Source: Pontibacterium sinense | Lineage (GTDB): Bacteria > Pseudomonadota > Gammaproteobacteria > Pseudomonadales > Balneatricaceae | Reading direction: 5' to 3' | DNA: 64,000 bases | Assembly (NCBI RefSeq): GCF_015209595.1 | Contig: NZ_JADEYS010000011.1 | Location: 1 to 64,000, forward strand | Part shown: piece after piece, positions 1 to 9,194 of the stretch | Numbering within the stretch: position 1 is the first letter of the stretch | Layout: every line of letters starts with the position of its first letter | Position numbers and translations under genes: made by a program | Notes under the pieces: generated by a model | What the model was told of the DNA's origin: nothing | What the model saw: only the letters and a program-made list of their open reading frames with translations | The model's database searches: none

Positions 1-77
1 TGGCGGAACGGACGGGACTCGAACCCGCGACCCCCTGCGTGACAGGCAGGTATTCTAACCAACTGAACTACCGCTCC
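1..77 (-). tRNA. tRNA-Asp (GTC)
   Basis: On the minus strand the 77 nt fold as a complete cloverleaf. The acceptor arm starts GGAGCGG, the T arm carries GGTTCGAGTCC, and CCA is encoded at the 3' end (positions 3-1). The anticodon stem CCTGC/GCAGG encloses the loop CTGTCAC, which gives anticodon GTC for aspartate. The window begins at its 3' end, so any tRNA partners lie outside. Confidence 0.97.
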
Positions 78-484
78 AGATGTTTCAGATTGTCGCCAAT
101 CATGTCGCTCAAGGTTTAGTGCCCTGAACGGAGTGCGAATTTTACGGAATTTGATTTGCTTGTCAAACACTTAATTGAAAAAAATTTCTTTTATTCCCAA
201 ATGCTTAAAAGCTGTTCAATTCTGGTTATTTTACCATCAACCCACCGGCCTTTTTCTCTATAAACCCACTATAGACTTAAGCCCAACTCCAGCGCTGACC
301 TCATACCAGTCCCCGAACACCCATAATTTCCTGGTCAAGAATCAGGCTATCCATATGCAGTTGAACCGTTACGCCCACGTGAAACTAATTTTGCCTGTTT
401 AGAGCAAACGCTTGAACTGTTGAATTTGAACCATATAGAGTACCCACATACCCCACTCTCATTGCAAAACTGACCGAGAAGAGA
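78..484. other. intergenic region, nothing recognised
   Basis: About 400 nt of AT-rich DNA between the divergent tRNA-Asp and syd. It should contain both promoters. Short open frames here have no ribosome binding site and unnatural composition. No repeat, hairpin terminator or known RNA was recognised. Confidence 0.6.
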
Positions 485-1060
485 ATGACTGATAAATCTG
501 TTTCTGCCGCGCTGGATCGTTTTATTGAGAAGCAACAAGCCCTGCAAGCTCAGCCACCGATAGCGATCTATGAATCAGAATGGCAATCAGTCTGTTATAC
601 CGGAGACAATCTGGATAGCTTAACGGATGGGGACAGAGTTGCTTGGCGACCGACGAAACAAACAGAAGAACTGTCCATGTTTAATAGACTGGGCGAAGCA
701 CTGGAAGTGGAAATACATCCTGATCTTGTCGAATTCTATAGCCGTTACTGGTCTGACCCGCTACCGGCAAAGTCAGAAGATGGAGAGCTCAGTTTGCTGC
801 AGGTCTGGAATAATGATGATCTGGAGCGCCTGCGAAGCAATTTGATCGGACACGCACTGGCAACCCGTAAGCAAAAACGGCCTCTAACTTTTTTCTTTGC
901 TTGCACGGAACCTGATGGCGATTATTTCCTCAGTATTGATAATGAATCAGGTGAAATTTTATTAGAACAGCCCGGTAAAAAACCTCTGCGTAAGCTTGCC
1001 GACAACCTTGCCGATTATATAGATACACTGGAACCGTTAATGATTCCTGACATGGAGTAA
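485..1060 (+). CDS. syd: SecY-interacting protein Syd
   Basis: The 191-residue soluble protein resembles E. coli Syd (181 aa), a peripheral membrane protein that binds SecY and is thought to check the quality of the SecYEG translocon. Family-typical stretches are visible: an N-terminal amphipathic segment (residues 1-25), the W-x-S-x-C region near residue 33, VAWRP near residue 53, and the C-terminal FFFACTEPDGDYFLSIDN block. The ATG at 485 follows GAGAAGAG at a good ribosome-binding distance. The next gene starts only 4 nt after the stop, so the two are probably co-transcribed. Family identification rests on recognised sequence blocks. Confidence 0.88.
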   Translation: MTDKSVSAALDRFIEKQQALQAQPPIAIYESEWQSVCYTGDNLDSLTDGDRVAWRPTKQTEELSMFNRLGEALEVEIHPDLVEFYSRYWSDPLPAKSEDGELSLLQVWNNDDLERLRSNLIGHALATRKQKRPLTFFFACTEPDGDYFLSIDNESGEILLEQPGKKPLRKLADNLADYIDTLEPLMIPDME

Positions 1061-1064
1061 CCCA

Positions 1065-1631
1065 ATGATTAAAGCGCTTTCTGCTACTTTGCTCGCTGCT
1101 GCCATACTAAGTGGCTGCTCCGGTTTACCGGCGCAAAATCTGGACTTGCACCCCAAAATCAACGCGACTCAGAAACTCCCATCCGATACGATGATCCATG
1201 TTAAGGCTGAGGACACACGTCATTCAGCGTTGATCGGGCAACGCATTGACCGCCTGAAAAATACCGCTCCGCTGTCGCTAATCGATGCACAAGAACAGCT
1301 CGAACATGCTGTTGAGCATGCACTGGAGGACATGGGTATTAAGCAGTTCCAACCGGGCGAATTCACCATGACCGTATACCTGGATGAACTGACCTACAAC
1401 GCCAAGATGAAGAACCTACTTCAGGAAGTCAGCGCCCAAACAACGCTACGGATTAAAGTGGAGAAAAATGGCCAGCATTACACCGGAAAATACAAAACCG
1501 ATACAACTAAACCGTTTGTAAACACTCCCACTCCGGCTGACAACGAAGAACTGTTCAACACACTGGTGGGGGACACACTGAGCCGTGCCTTTGCTGATAG
1601 AAAGCTAATGGACTTCCTGCTGTTCAGGTAA
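1065..1631 (+). CDS. YajG-family lipoprotein
   Basis: The 188-residue protein has a lipoprotein signal peptide, with lipobox LSGC and the lipidated Cys at residue 18. The mature part resembles the YajG family of gammaproteobacterial outer-membrane lipoproteins: a beta-rich start with an I-x-V-x-D-x-R motif (IHVKAEDTR), and a late segment for a periplasmic domain of unknown function. It sits 4 nt behind syd and probably shares its transcript. YajG proteins have no firmly established biochemical role, so only envelope location is inferred. The GC-rich inverted repeat just after the stop (around 1644-1665) may end the transcript. Confidence 0.7.
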   Translation: MIKALSATLLAAAILSGCSGLPAQNLDLHPKINATQKLPSDTMIHVKAEDTRHSALIGQRIDRLKNTAPLSLIDAQEQLEHAVEHALEDMGIKQFQPGEFTMTVYLDELTYNAKMKNLLQEVSAQTTLRIKVEKNGQHYTGKYKTDTTKPFVNTPTPADNEELFNTLVGDTLSRAFADRKLMDFLLFR

Positions 1632-1707
1632 TACCCACACAGCCAAAGGCCGCTGACTATCCAGCGGCCTTCTTATCTACATGTCCCTATGCGTTTGCAT
1701 TCAAACA

Positions 1708-2376
1708 CTACCAGCCAACGGTATACGATAATAAGCGGCTGATTTGACACAGAGGCCGGCCCGACTCTTGCTGCCACTGATTAAAAGCATCCTGAACGAT
1801 CAATAAGTCACGCTTTGCGGTCGGCTTTTTATCGACAATACCTTGCGCTTTTAATGCGGCTACAACGTCATCGGACAACAAGAACGTATCCTTGCCAACC
1901 ATTCTTAAGAAAGAGGCGCCTGAGTTCCCTCCGAGCTGAGCACCCTCTTTTTTCAAAAAAGCCCACAGTGAAATAATATCGTCAGACGGCCAGTTTGCGA
2001 TAAAGCGCGCAAAACTGCCCTCCTTCTCGGCAATACTGCTCACCATAAAGGCATTCACACGTGCCGCTTTAATTTTCCCCCAATGACGGATCAACTTGTC
2101 ATTCTGCATAAGGTTTTCAAGCTGCTCATCACTCATCAAACTAATTTTCACGGGATCAAAGCCAAAAAACGCTTTTTCAAACTCAGGCCATTTACTGTCC
2201 ACCAGCGAGTGTTTAAGCCCAGCGCGAAATACACGCCGTGTCATATCAGAAAACAGGCGATCGTCTGGTACCTCAGACAATTGAGCTACGGTCAGAGGGT
2301 TCGGTAACAAGGCCTCTATATCTTGTCCGGAAAGGTGGGTCTGGACATGCTCATAGATCCATTTGAACGACTTCAT
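1708..2376 (-). CDS. DNA-3-methyladenine glycosylase I family protein (Tag-like)
   Basis: The 222-residue protein resembles the Tag/adenine glycosylase branch of the HhH superfamily, which removes alkylated bases in base-excision repair. The supporting stretches are the N-terminal DRLFSDMTRRVFRAGLKHSLVDSKWPEFEKAFFGFD block (residues about 39-75), which matches the Tag core, and the following DKLIRHWGKIKAARVNAFMV helix. It differs from classical Tag: the zinc-binding Cys/His residues of E. coli Tag are not evident and the C-terminus is divergent. It may therefore be the Tag-like paralog common in marine gammaproteobacteria rather than the canonical enzyme. It is convergent with the YajG gene. 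Confidence 0.72.
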   Translation of the reverse strand: MKSFKWIYEHVQTHLSGQDIEALLPNPLTVAQLSEVPDDRLFSDMTRRVFRAGLKHSLVDSKWPEFEKAFFGFDPVKISLMSDEQLENLMQNDKLIRHWGKIKAARVNAFMVSSIAEKEGSFARFIANWPSDDIISLWAFLKKEGAQLGGNSGASFLRMVGKDTFLLSDDVVAALKAQGIVDKKPTAKRDLLIVQDAFNQWQQESGRPLCQISRLLSYTVGW

Positions 2377-2818
2377 GAAGACTGATTATCCTTCTTGGTT
2401 ATTCCCTACACGCTCAAAGCCCAGGGAGGATGAATGGTCGCGATCGCACCGTTGTAACTGCTGATTATGGTTTGCTCGGCAAGTCGGACCAATCCACGAT
2501 ACTTACTCGCCACCACGTTCAAGAACCCTTGCCGGAATGCCTATGTTGTTTTTCCAGAGGCCCCTGAAGCATCATTGCCTCTACAAATACCAAATGATAT
2601 GCGACAGCCACGCTGTATATGCAGGCGCTTCAGATTGTTTAGTTTTTTAGGCTACCACTCAAACGTACGCTTCCAAGCAAGGCAAAAACGCCGGTTCATG
2701 CGCCCTTTGGACTGTTTTTAGGCTGTTAAAGCGCGTATTATTACGCATCTTTTATTTGAGTGATAACAGTAGGTTGCGTTCAGTTATTGCTGCTACGCAA
2801 GCTATTCAGGACAACAAG
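2377..2818. other. intergenic region upstream of alaA
   Basis: About 440 nt between the divergent glycosylase gene and alaA. A small palindrome GCGTATTATTACGC lies near 2733-2746. An open frame at 2467-2721 lacks a ribosome binding site and has coding-unlike composition. No known RNA or repeat was recognised. Confidence 0.5.
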
Positions 2819-4033
2819 ATGCCAGTAATCCGCAAATCCAACAAGCTGATCAACGTCTGTTACGATATCCGTGGACCCGTGTTGCAGGAAGCCAAGCGCC
2901 TAGAAGAAGAAGGCCAGCGCATTCTGAAACTTAATATCGGCAACCCGGCACCGTGGGGCTTTGATGCACCGGAAGAGGTCATACAGGATGTGATCTACAA
3001 CCTGCCCGCCTCTCAGGGTTATTGCGATTCCAAAGGCTTGTTTTCCGCCCGTAAAGCCGTGATGCAAGAGTCCCAGCGTAAAGGGATTCGCAATGTTGGC
3101 ATTGAAGACGTATACATCGGCAATGGCGTTTCAGAGCTGATCGTTATGGCCATGCAAGGCTTGCTGAACGATACGGATGAGATGCTGATCCCTGCGCCAG
3201 ATTATCCGCTGTGGACAGCCGCTGTCAGCCTGAGTGGTGGCAACCCTATCCACTATCGCTGTGATGAGCAGGCTGATTGGGCGCCGGATGTGGAAGATAT
3301 TCGCAGCAAGATAACCGAGCGTACCCGTGGACTCGTCATCATCAATCCGAACAATCCAACGGGGGCTGTCTATCCAAAAGAGGTTCTGCAGCAGCTTATC
3401 GATTTGGCACGCGAAAAGAACCTGATCATCTTCGCTGATGAAATCTACGACAAGATTCTATACGACGAAGCTGAACATACTTCAATTGCATCCCTTGCCG
3501 ACGATGTTCTTTGCATTACCTTTAATGGGCTCTCAAAGACCTATCGTGCAGCAGGTTTCCGCTCTGGTTGGATGATCGTTAGCGGGCCAAGACATCAGGC
3601 GCGAGACTACATTGAAGGTCTCGACATGCTGGCAAGTATGCGACTGTGTTCCAACGTACCCACCCAGCACGCCATTCAGACATCTCTGGGGGGCTATCAG
3701 AGTATCAATGAGCTGACATGCCCAACGGGTCGCCTGTATGAACAGCGTAATCTTGCTTGGGAAATGCTCAACGATATTCCGGGTGTCAGCTGCACAAAAC
3801 CGAAAGGTGCGCTGTACTTGTTCCCTAAACTGGACGCTAAAAAATACGCTATCAAGAACGATGAGAAAATGGCGTTGGATCTGCTACAACAGCAGAAGGT
3901 TCTCATTGTACAGGGCAGTGGCTTTAACATGCCTGACACTCAGCATTTCCGTCTGGTCTTCCTCCCTCGAGAAGATGATTTAACCGACGCAATCGAACGT
4001 ATCGGTACTTTCCTACGCTCATACGAGCAGTAA
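2819..4033 (+). CDS. alaA: glutamate-pyruvate aminotransferase AlaA
   Basis: The class I/II PLP-dependent transaminase converts pyruvate plus glutamate to alanine plus 2-oxoglutarate. The 404-residue product tracks E. coli AlaA closely from the first residues (VCYDIRGPVL, LNIGNPAPWGFDAPEE, SQGYCDSKGLFSARKA). It shows the substrate-binding NPNNPTGAVY, the DEIYDKILYD block, and the PLP lysine in GLSKTYRAAGFRSGW. An upstream TTG at 2756 would add 21 residues. ATG 2819 is chosen because homology begins there and AGGA stands 7 nt upstream. No terminator hairpin is obvious downstream. Confidence 0.95.
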   Translation: MPVIRKSNKLINVCYDIRGPVLQEAKRLEEEGQRILKLNIGNPAPWGFDAPEEVIQDVIYNLPASQGYCDSKGLFSARKAVMQESQRKGIRNVGIEDVYIGNGVSELIVMAMQGLLNDTDEMLIPAPDYPLWTAAVSLSGGNPIHYRCDEQADWAPDVEDIRSKITERTRGLVIINPNNPTGAVYPKEVLQQLIDLAREKNLIIFADEIYDKILYDEAEHTSIASLADDVLCITFNGLSKTYRAAGFRSGWMIVSGPRHQARDYIEGLDMLASMRLCSNVPTQHAIQTSLGGYQSINELTCPTGRLYEQRNLAWEMLNDIPGVSCTKPKGALYLFPKLDAKKYAIKNDEKMALDLLQQQKVLIVQGSGFNMPDTQHFRLVFLPREDDLTDAIERIGTFLRSYEQ

Positions 4034-4245
4034 GACAGCTCCACTGGCAGATGATACTCCGTCATCTGCCTTCCTCCCTACGCACCTCTCACACCCGAAT
4101 TATCTTCTTTTTTGCTGATTTTCTGGCTCTTAACGCCAGAGCGACTAAAGTGTCATAGAGCCGTTCGGCTGTAAGATATCCGTCATACAACCGCAATAGA
4201 ATGGCGATCAAACGATATCAACTTTATTGCTCTCAGGAATTAGCA

Positions 4246-4614
4246 ATGTTTATCAAGATCAGAAAAAACTGCGGCATCTACATGGAACACAACGGACTGG
4301 AGCAACGCCACTTGGTGCCAGTGACGTCAAACTTCCTGATCAACCTGAATCACGTCGCCGAGGTCTCTTTCTACACGATAAAAGAAAGTAAAACCCGCTT
4401 CGATCTGGAACATCACGAACTGACGGTTCCGGTAAACACACGCGTTATCCACGTCCAGATGAGCTACCTGTTTGGGTCTTACAAAGAGTCTGTACGCGGC
4501 TCCAAAGGTCGGCTGGTCGATCGCTGTTACTACAAGCTCTACTTTATGCCTGAAGAGATGGGACAGTACGATGCTCTGCGTGAACAGATCGAAAACCTGG
4601 TGCTCAATCAGTAA
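4246..4614 (+). CDS. hypothetical protein, 122 aa
   Basis: The product is not recognised as any family. It is a soluble, basic protein without signal peptide or membrane segment, containing alternating beta-like and charged stretches (for example HVAEVSFYTIKESKTRFDLE) and a C-terminal helix. The start at 4246 is preferred over 4201 because CAGGA stands about 7 nt upstream. Codon use and length support a real gene. Its neighbours (alaA, HDOD protein) give no functional hint. Confidence 0.6.
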   Translation: MFIKIRKNCGIYMEHNGLEQRHLVPVTSNFLINLNHVAEVSFYTIKESKTRFDLEHHELTVPVNTRVIHVQMSYLFGSYKESVRGSKGRLVDRCYYKLYFMPEEMGQYDALREQIENLVLNQ

Positions 4615-4781
4615 CCGCTAGTATCCCTTCCAGAAGCAGCCGGACTCACCGGCTGCAATTTTTTATCTTTATTTACCCAATTATTTGAAAAATATTCATA
4701 TTCGGCTTAAACCTAGTATCTATACACCTGTTTTAATCACCGTTTTATCCGTAGCAGGAAGTCGTATCCTAAGGAGCCAAT

Positions 4782-5609
4782 ATGGAAGTTCGTGAACTAC
4801 TGGAACAAACAAACAAGCTGCCAAACGTACCTGATGTTGTTAAAGAACTGATTCAACAACTCAACAATCCAGGTGCGAAGTATGACGAAATTGCAGAGAA
4901 AGTTGCCAAGGACCAGACGCTCTCCCTGAAAATCCTCCGCTTAGTTAACTCCGCCCATTTTGGTTTAGCCCGCAAAGTATCTTCCATCGATGAAGCAGTG
5001 ATCATGCTGGGCATGGCACGACTCAAAACGATGGTAATTGCATCAGGTGTTGTTGGCTCGGTGAAGTCAGTGGAGGGCTTGGATCTTAAGCAGTTCTGGT
5101 CAGAAGCATTTTTCGTTGCGACTGCTGCACGATTCTTCGCCGAAAAATCAGAGAAAGTCGATGCTGATATGGCGTTTACCGTCGGTCTGATTCACAACAT
5201 TGGCCGCCTTTTACTCCATATTTCCAAACCGAAATTAGCACAAGCTATCCAGACTCGGGTCGACGAAACCGGCTGTAGCCGCTCCGACGCAGAGATGGAG
5301 CGCCTCAATTTTGTAACACCCCAGGCAGGCCAGGCTTTGCTGGACATGTGGTCTTTCCCGGCAGAACTCGGTGAAGCCGTTCTACAACACAAGAAGCCAA
5401 CTGAATTCGAAGACCCGTCTGCCCTCGCAGCCGTGGTTAATCTCGCGTGCGTGATTAACGCCGCACGTCGAAATGAAACGGACATTGCCGAACTTCGCGA
5501 TTTCTTCCCTCAGGATGTAGCTGAGATCGCAGGCCTCTCCAGCAACATTCTGTCTGAGCTTGGTGAAGCCCTGGAGCTAGAATCAGGTCTCGAAGGTCTG
5601 AACGACTAA
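4782..5609 (+). CDS. HDOD domain protein
   Basis: The 275-residue protein consists of one HDOD domain, an HD-related output fold found in signalling proteins. The family pattern is clear: LPNVPDVVKELIQQLNNP at the N-terminus, the KVAKDQTLSLKILRLVNSAHFGL stretch (residues about 41-65), IDEAVIMLGMARLKTMVIA, then VGLIHNIGRLLLH in place of a functional HD metal site. HDOD proteins lack phosphodiesterase activity and act as signalling adaptors, for example in c-di-GMP or motility control. No receiver, PAS or GGDEF domain is fused here. AAGGAG 6 nt before the ATG is a strong ribosome binding site, and a strong terminator follows. Confidence 0.88.
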   Translation: MEVRELLEQTNKLPNVPDVVKELIQQLNNPGAKYDEIAEKVAKDQTLSLKILRLVNSAHFGLARKVSSIDEAVIMLGMARLKTMVIASGVVGSVKSVEGLDLKQFWSEAFFVATAARFFAEKSEKVDADMAFTVGLIHNIGRLLLHISKPKLAQAIQTRVDETGCSRSDAEMERLNFVTPQAGQALLDMWSFPAELGEAVLQHKKPTEFEDPSALAAVVNLACVINAARRNETDIAELRDFFPQDVAEIAGLSSNILSELGEALELESGLEGLND

Positions 5610-5621
5610 TCGCTCCACACA

Positions 5622-5663
5622 GATACAAAAAAGGCAGCTCGTCTTGGCTGCCTTTTTTGTATC
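5622..5663. terminator. bidirectional rho-independent terminator
   Basis: A perfect 17-nt inverted repeat (5622-5638 and 5647-5663) contains a GGCAGC/GCTGCC core flanked by A6 and T6. It can stop the HDOD gene on the plus strand and the exonuclease gene on the minus strand. Confidence 0.93.
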
Positions 5664-5681
5664 TCGGATATGACTACCCGA

Positions 5682-6173
5682 TCAAAATTCTTCTGTCTGC
5701 TCTGCGCTAACAGCCTCAACTGCCAGGATCAGATCATCAACATCCTGCATCGCCCTGTGCCTTCGAAACTGGCTACGCGCAATAAAACGATACTGGATAA
5801 GTCTTTCTGCGCTCAAAATAGCGTCCAGCCCCGCCATGTTAAACTCTGAAGATACCCCCACAGCTTTGAACAACCGGCGCATCCAGAAAGAATCAAACTC
5901 CAAGGCATCACTGATCAGCGTTTTACCCTTCAGCGCCTCATTCAATCGCTGACACGCCGCCTCCGCGCTAATGCCTTCTGTCACCAATCGCTCGCGGTCA
6001 AGACCATGCAGCTCTTCGGCAAACTCATCCCAGTAACGCCAATGAGAAATACTGTCAGGATTAATAAAGAAGTTATCACTCAGGCCTGTCGCAGGACACT
6101 TCCAAGCAACTTCAATCGGGTAAGACTCAGCTCCCAGTCCGCTGGCCTCCAGATCCATATAAATTATGTCCAC
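5682..6173 (-). CDS. DnaQ-like 3'-5' exonuclease domain protein
   Basis: The 163-residue protein looks like a stand-alone DEDDh exonuclease. The first acidic pair is D7-x-E9 in YMDLEASG, a middle acidic region is FAEELHGLDRE, and the third motif is H-R-A-M-Q-D-V-D-D near residues 138-146, supplying the His and last Asp. Function on DNA or RNA is inferred only from the fold. The start is GTG at 6173, directly after the TAA of the upstream methyltransferase, so the pair is translationally coupled. The internal ATG at 6158 would cut into the catalytic motif region and is less likely. Confidence 0.72.
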   Translation of the reverse strand: MDIIYMDLEASGLGAESYPIEVAWKCPATGLSDNFFINPDSISHWRYWDEFAEELHGLDRERLVTEGISAEAACQRLNEALKGKTLISDALEFDSFWMRRLFKAVGVSSEFNMAGLDAILSAERLIQYRFIARSQFRRHRAMQDVDDLILAVEAVSAEQTEEF

Positions 6174-7079
6174 TTAACCTTCCCTCTTATACAACAGCAC
6201 CTTAAGTCCCTTTTCCGGCTCCGCTTCCGGGAAATCAGCCGGATTCTTCAGCCTTTCAACAAAGCGAAAATCCGGGCATTCCTCCAACATTAAACTTTTC
6301 AGAAAGTCGGTCCCCAGCTTCGGGTCATTGTGACAGGCCATTACCTGACCATTTTCGGCAACTAACTCCGGCAGACGGCGAATCACTTTCCGGTAGTCCT
6401 TCTCTGCTATAAAGCTGCCTTTCTGAAAACTTGGCGGATCAATAACAATCAGATCATACGGACCAAGTTGACGTATACGCTTCCATGAACGGAACAGGTC
6501 ATAGGAGAGGAATGTAACGGCCTCTTTGGCAAAACCATTAAGACGATGATTTTCCCGACCTGTATCAATCGCACTACGCGACATGTCTACGTTTACCACA
6601 TGCTCTGCACCGCCGGAAATAGCTGCTACAGAAAAACCGCAGGTATAAGCAAACAAGTTAAGTATACGTTGCCCTTTCGTATTTTGCTGAACCCAACGCC
6701 GACCTTCACGCATATCGAGGAACAATCCACTGTTCTGATTGCGAGACGGTTTAATGTGATACTTCACACCCAGCTCAGTGACTTCTGATTGTTCTGGCAC
6801 ATCACCCCAAACAACACAGTTCATCGCATCGGAACCACGACCACGCTGCTGAACCACTAAACCGGTGATCACCTCAAACTGGCGCATCGCGTCACACAAC
6901 TGGTTTAGCCATCCTTCATCCACGGCTTTATATAACCGAATAACGGCATAAGGCGGCAGCCAATCGATGACCAGATCCTCTAAGCCCTCGTAGCAATGAC
7001 CACGGCCATGGAACAATCGACGCGTTTCTGAACCTGCGTCGGTTAACTGATGCTGTATAGAATCTAATATGCGCTGCAT
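6174..7079 (-). CDS. class I SAM-dependent methyltransferase (RlmI/RlmK-like)
   Basis: The 301-residue enzyme has an N-terminal substrate-recognition part (residues 1-130) and a Rossmann methyltransferase core. Visible motifs are LNLFAYTCGFSVAAISGGA (motif I), NVDMSRSAID (acidic SAM-ribose contact), and VIDPPSFQKGSF (motif IV, DPPSF). This pattern is that of the RlmI/RlmK group of 23S rRNA methyltransferases. The N-terminus contains no PUA domain, so exact target and position are unknown. It is the first gene of a two-gene unit with the exonuclease at 5682-6173, with no spacer between them. Confidence 0.78.
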   Translation of the reverse strand: MQRILDSIQHQLTDAGSETRRLFHGRGHCYEGLEDLVIDWLPPYAVIRLYKAVDEGWLNQLCDAMRQFEVITGLVVQQRGRGSDAMNCVVWGDVPEQSEVTELGVKYHIKPSRNQNSGLFLDMREGRRWVQQNTKGQRILNLFAYTCGFSVAAISGGAEHVVNVDMSRSAIDTGRENHRLNGFAKEAVTFLSYDLFRSWKRIRQLGPYDLIVIDPPSFQKGSFIAEKDYRKVIRRLPELVAENGQVMACHNDPKLGTDFLKSLMLEECPDFRFVERLKNPADFPEAEPEKGLKVLLYKREG

Positions 7080-7248
7080 GGGAATCGTGCCACAAAAAAT
7101 GGCGATTATAGTGCGCGTATTACGCGACCACCAGTCCGATAGTCAAAACCTGCACGGCAAAACTTGAAACTTGTTGCCAATGCCTATATCTAACTGTTCT
7201 ATAACTTCTAATAATCAGATAACCCAACAACTGGAAACCTTAAATACC

Positions 7249-8124
7249 ATGATGCGGATAGCGCTTTTTCTAGCGACAAACATAGCCATTCTGATCGTAG
7301 CCAGTATCACCATGAGCCTGCTGGGTGTGAATACCAACAGCCTGTCCGGCCTGCTGATTATGTGTGCGATGTTTGGTTTTGGCGGTTCAATGATTTCTCT
7401 GTTCATATCCAAATGGATGGCGAAAAAATCAACCGGAACTCAAATTATCGAACAAGCCAGCAATGCAGATGAGCAGTGGTTACTGGATACTGTGGCAGAA
7501 CTGTCTCAACAGGCTGGTATTAAGATGCCTGAAGTCGGCATTTTCCCGGCTCAGCAAGCGAATGCATTTGCTACTGGCTGGAATAAAAATGACGCATTAG
7601 TTGCCGTCAGCCTGGGACTCCTACAACGTTTTCGTCCAGAAGAAGTTCGCGCCGTGCTGGCGCATGAAATCGGCCACGTTGCTAACGGCGACATGGTTAC
7701 GCTGTCGTTGGTACAGGGCGTGGTCAACACCTTTGTTATGTTCTTTGCCCGTATCGCCGCATCCGTCGTTGATAACTTCCTGAGCAGCGATGAAGAGGAA
7801 GGTGAAGGCGGTCACGGTATTGGTTATTTCATCACCGTGATTGTGTTCGAAATCCTGTTCGGCATTCTGGCATCCATTGTGGTTTCCTGGTTCTCCCGCT
7901 ATCGCGAATATCGTGCTGATGAAGCAGGTGCAAACCTGTCGAGCAATCACGCGATGATCGGTGCTCTGCAGCGCCTGAAAGCAGAATCCGAAATGCCTGA
8001 TCAAATGCCTGGGTCACTGACCGCTTTCGGCATCAGCAGTCATTTGAAAAGTGGCTTTATGAGCCTGCTGGCAAGCCATCCTCCTCTGGATGATCGTATT
8101 GCAGCGCTGCAAAAGCGCGGTTAA
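7249..8124 (+). CDS. htpX: membrane zinc protease HtpX
   Basis: HtpX is an inner-membrane M48 metalloprotease that degrades misfolded membrane proteins together with FtsH. The 291-residue product follows E. coli HtpX closely. It has two N-terminal membrane helices, the zinc site [12 protein letters not shown] (His about residue 140), two further helices around [12 protein letters not shown] and [15 protein letters not shown], and the glutamate zinc ligand in [13 protein letters not shown] 7249 (MMRIALFL) is chosen over 7171 because family homology begins there. E. coli htpX is heat- and Cpx-controlled; no such site was identified here. Confidence 0.95.
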   Translation: MMRIALFLATNIAILIVASITMSLLGVNTNSLSGLLIMCAMFGFGGSMISLFISKWMAKKSTGTQIIEQASNADEQWLLDTVAELSQQAGIKMPEVGIFPAQQANAFATGWNKNDALVAVSLGLLQRFRPEEVRAVLAHEIGHVANGDMVTLSLVQGVVNTFVMFFARIAASVVDNFLSSDEEEGEGGHGIGYFITVIVFEILFGILASIVVSWFSRYREYRADEAGANLSSNHAMIGALQRLKAESEMPDQMPGSLTAFGISSHLKSGFMSLLASHPPLDDRIAALQKRG

Positions 8125-8134
8125 GTTCCAATAT

Positions 8135-8164
8135 AAAAAAGGGCCTGAGTTCAGGCCCTTTTTT
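8135..8164 (+). terminator. rho-independent terminator of htpX
   Basis: The stem AAGGGCCTGA/TCAGGCCCTT has a 2-nt spacer and is followed by T4, starting 11 nt after the htpX stop. Confidence 0.92.
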
Positions 8165-8244
8165 GATACAGATCCACAATCTTACACACAACGTCACTGC
8201 CATAGCGTTTGCTGTCTATACTCCCTTTAAAAGGGATCAAACCG

Positions 8245-8601
8245 ATGGCCAACTTCAAACATATTAAGGTCGTTTCACTTTTCTCGGGCCTATTTCTGAT
8301 CACGTCCATGGCTATCGGAGAAAACGACAACACCCCACCCGATGTATTGAACGCTTGCAGTCAATGCCACCAGCATACCGGCAATGCCGCCATTCCCGGC
8401 TGGCCTCCACTCAATACGATGACAAAACAGCAAATCATCAGCAAACTTAAAGGACATCGTAATCAGATCGTTCCCGACAGTATGATGTCGAAAGTGACCT
8501 TCGAACTCACTGACCAGCAAATTGAAGACATTGCAGACTATTACTCCGCACAGGAAGATATCAGCCAACAACCGATTCGAGTGATTACTCCAGGGAACTA
8601 A
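8245..8601 (+). CDS. small periplasmic c-type cytochrome
   Basis: The 118-residue precursor has a Sec signal peptide (residues about 1-27, ending near SMAIGEN). A single haem site ACSQCHQH (C37-x-x-C-H41) follows, and a methionine-rich region (PDSMMSKVTFELTDQQIEDIADYYSAQ) can supply the axial Met, as in cytochrome c553-like electron carriers. The last helix IADYYS is typical for class I c cytochromes. The start at 8245 is chosen by the AAAGGGA box 8 nt upstream and the signal peptide. It is a single gene behind the htpX terminator. Its redox partner is not evident. Confidence 0.85.
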   Translation: MANFKHIKVVSLFSGLFLITSMAIGENDNTPPDVLNACSQCHQHTGNAAIPGWPPLNTMTKQQIISKLKGHRNQIVPDSMMSKVTFELTDQQIEDIADYYSAQEDISQQPIRVITPGN

Positions 8602-8705
8602 TTCAGACTATATTCTTCCAATCACAGTGCAACATCAGACCCACTTTGTGGTCCCTACTTTTGTTACCCGATCTATATTCTTTCGCAGATCATCATGGAG
8701 ATCAG

Positions 8706-9113
8706 ATGAAGAGACTGTTCATTCGCAGTACGAGCCTACTCACTTTAGCGCTTGCAACGACGTTTCTAACGGGATGCGCGACGTCTCTGTTTCACCCCAA
8801 ACCTCAGATAAACACTGTAGTGCTGGCGAACAACAGCAATACAACTGCACATGAGGTGACTATCCTGGTAGAGGCGTTTGGCGGGAAGTTTTACTGCGGG
8901 ACGATTCTGACGGGCACCCAATGTTCTACACGATTTCCTGCCCGGGAATACGAAGGTAACCCCGTGACCGTGTCCTGGGTACAAAACGGCATAACACACG
9001 AGACCGCACCATTCGTTGTACCTGTAGGGGAAAGCACCTCTGAGAAACCAATGACGGCGTTGCTGACCCTGATGGCAGACAGTAGCGTGGATGCAAGATT
9101 GGAAGTTCGCTGA
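8706..9113 (+). CDS. hypothetical lipoprotein, 135 aa
   Basis: The protein begins with a clear lipoprotein signal, MKRLFIRSTSLLTLALATTF, then lipobox LTGC with the lipidated Cys at residue 24. The mature part is small and beta-rich (INTVVLANNSNTTAHEVTILV, then VTVSWVQNGITHETAPFVV), suggesting an immunoglobulin-like sandwich. No family was recognised. The ATG at 8706 has GGAG 5 nt upstream, while the longer frame start at 8646 would destroy the signal peptide. A terminator follows at 9145. Confidence 0.65.
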   Translation: MKRLFIRSTSLLTLALATTFLTGCATSLFHPKPQINTVVLANNSNTTAHEVTILVEAFGGKFYCGTILTGTQCSTRFPAREYEGNPVTVSWVQNGITHETAPFVVPVGESTSEKPMTALLTLMADSSVDARLEVR

Positions 9114-9144
9114 TACAGATGTTTTCACACGGAAAACCAGACGT

Positions 9145-9172
9145 AAAAAAGGGCCTGAAGATGGCCCTTTTT
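9145..9172. terminator. rho-independent terminator
   Basis: The hairpin AAAGGGCC-TGAAGAT-GGCCCTTT with A and T tracts on the two sides lies between convergent genes. It can act in both directions. Confidence 0.88.
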
Positions 9173-9194
9173 CAATATCAGCAGAGAATGCGGC

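Noticed and set aside
2467-2721. 84-aa frame upstream of alaA
   Set aside because: No ribosome binding site and unnatural composition; likely spacer DNA.
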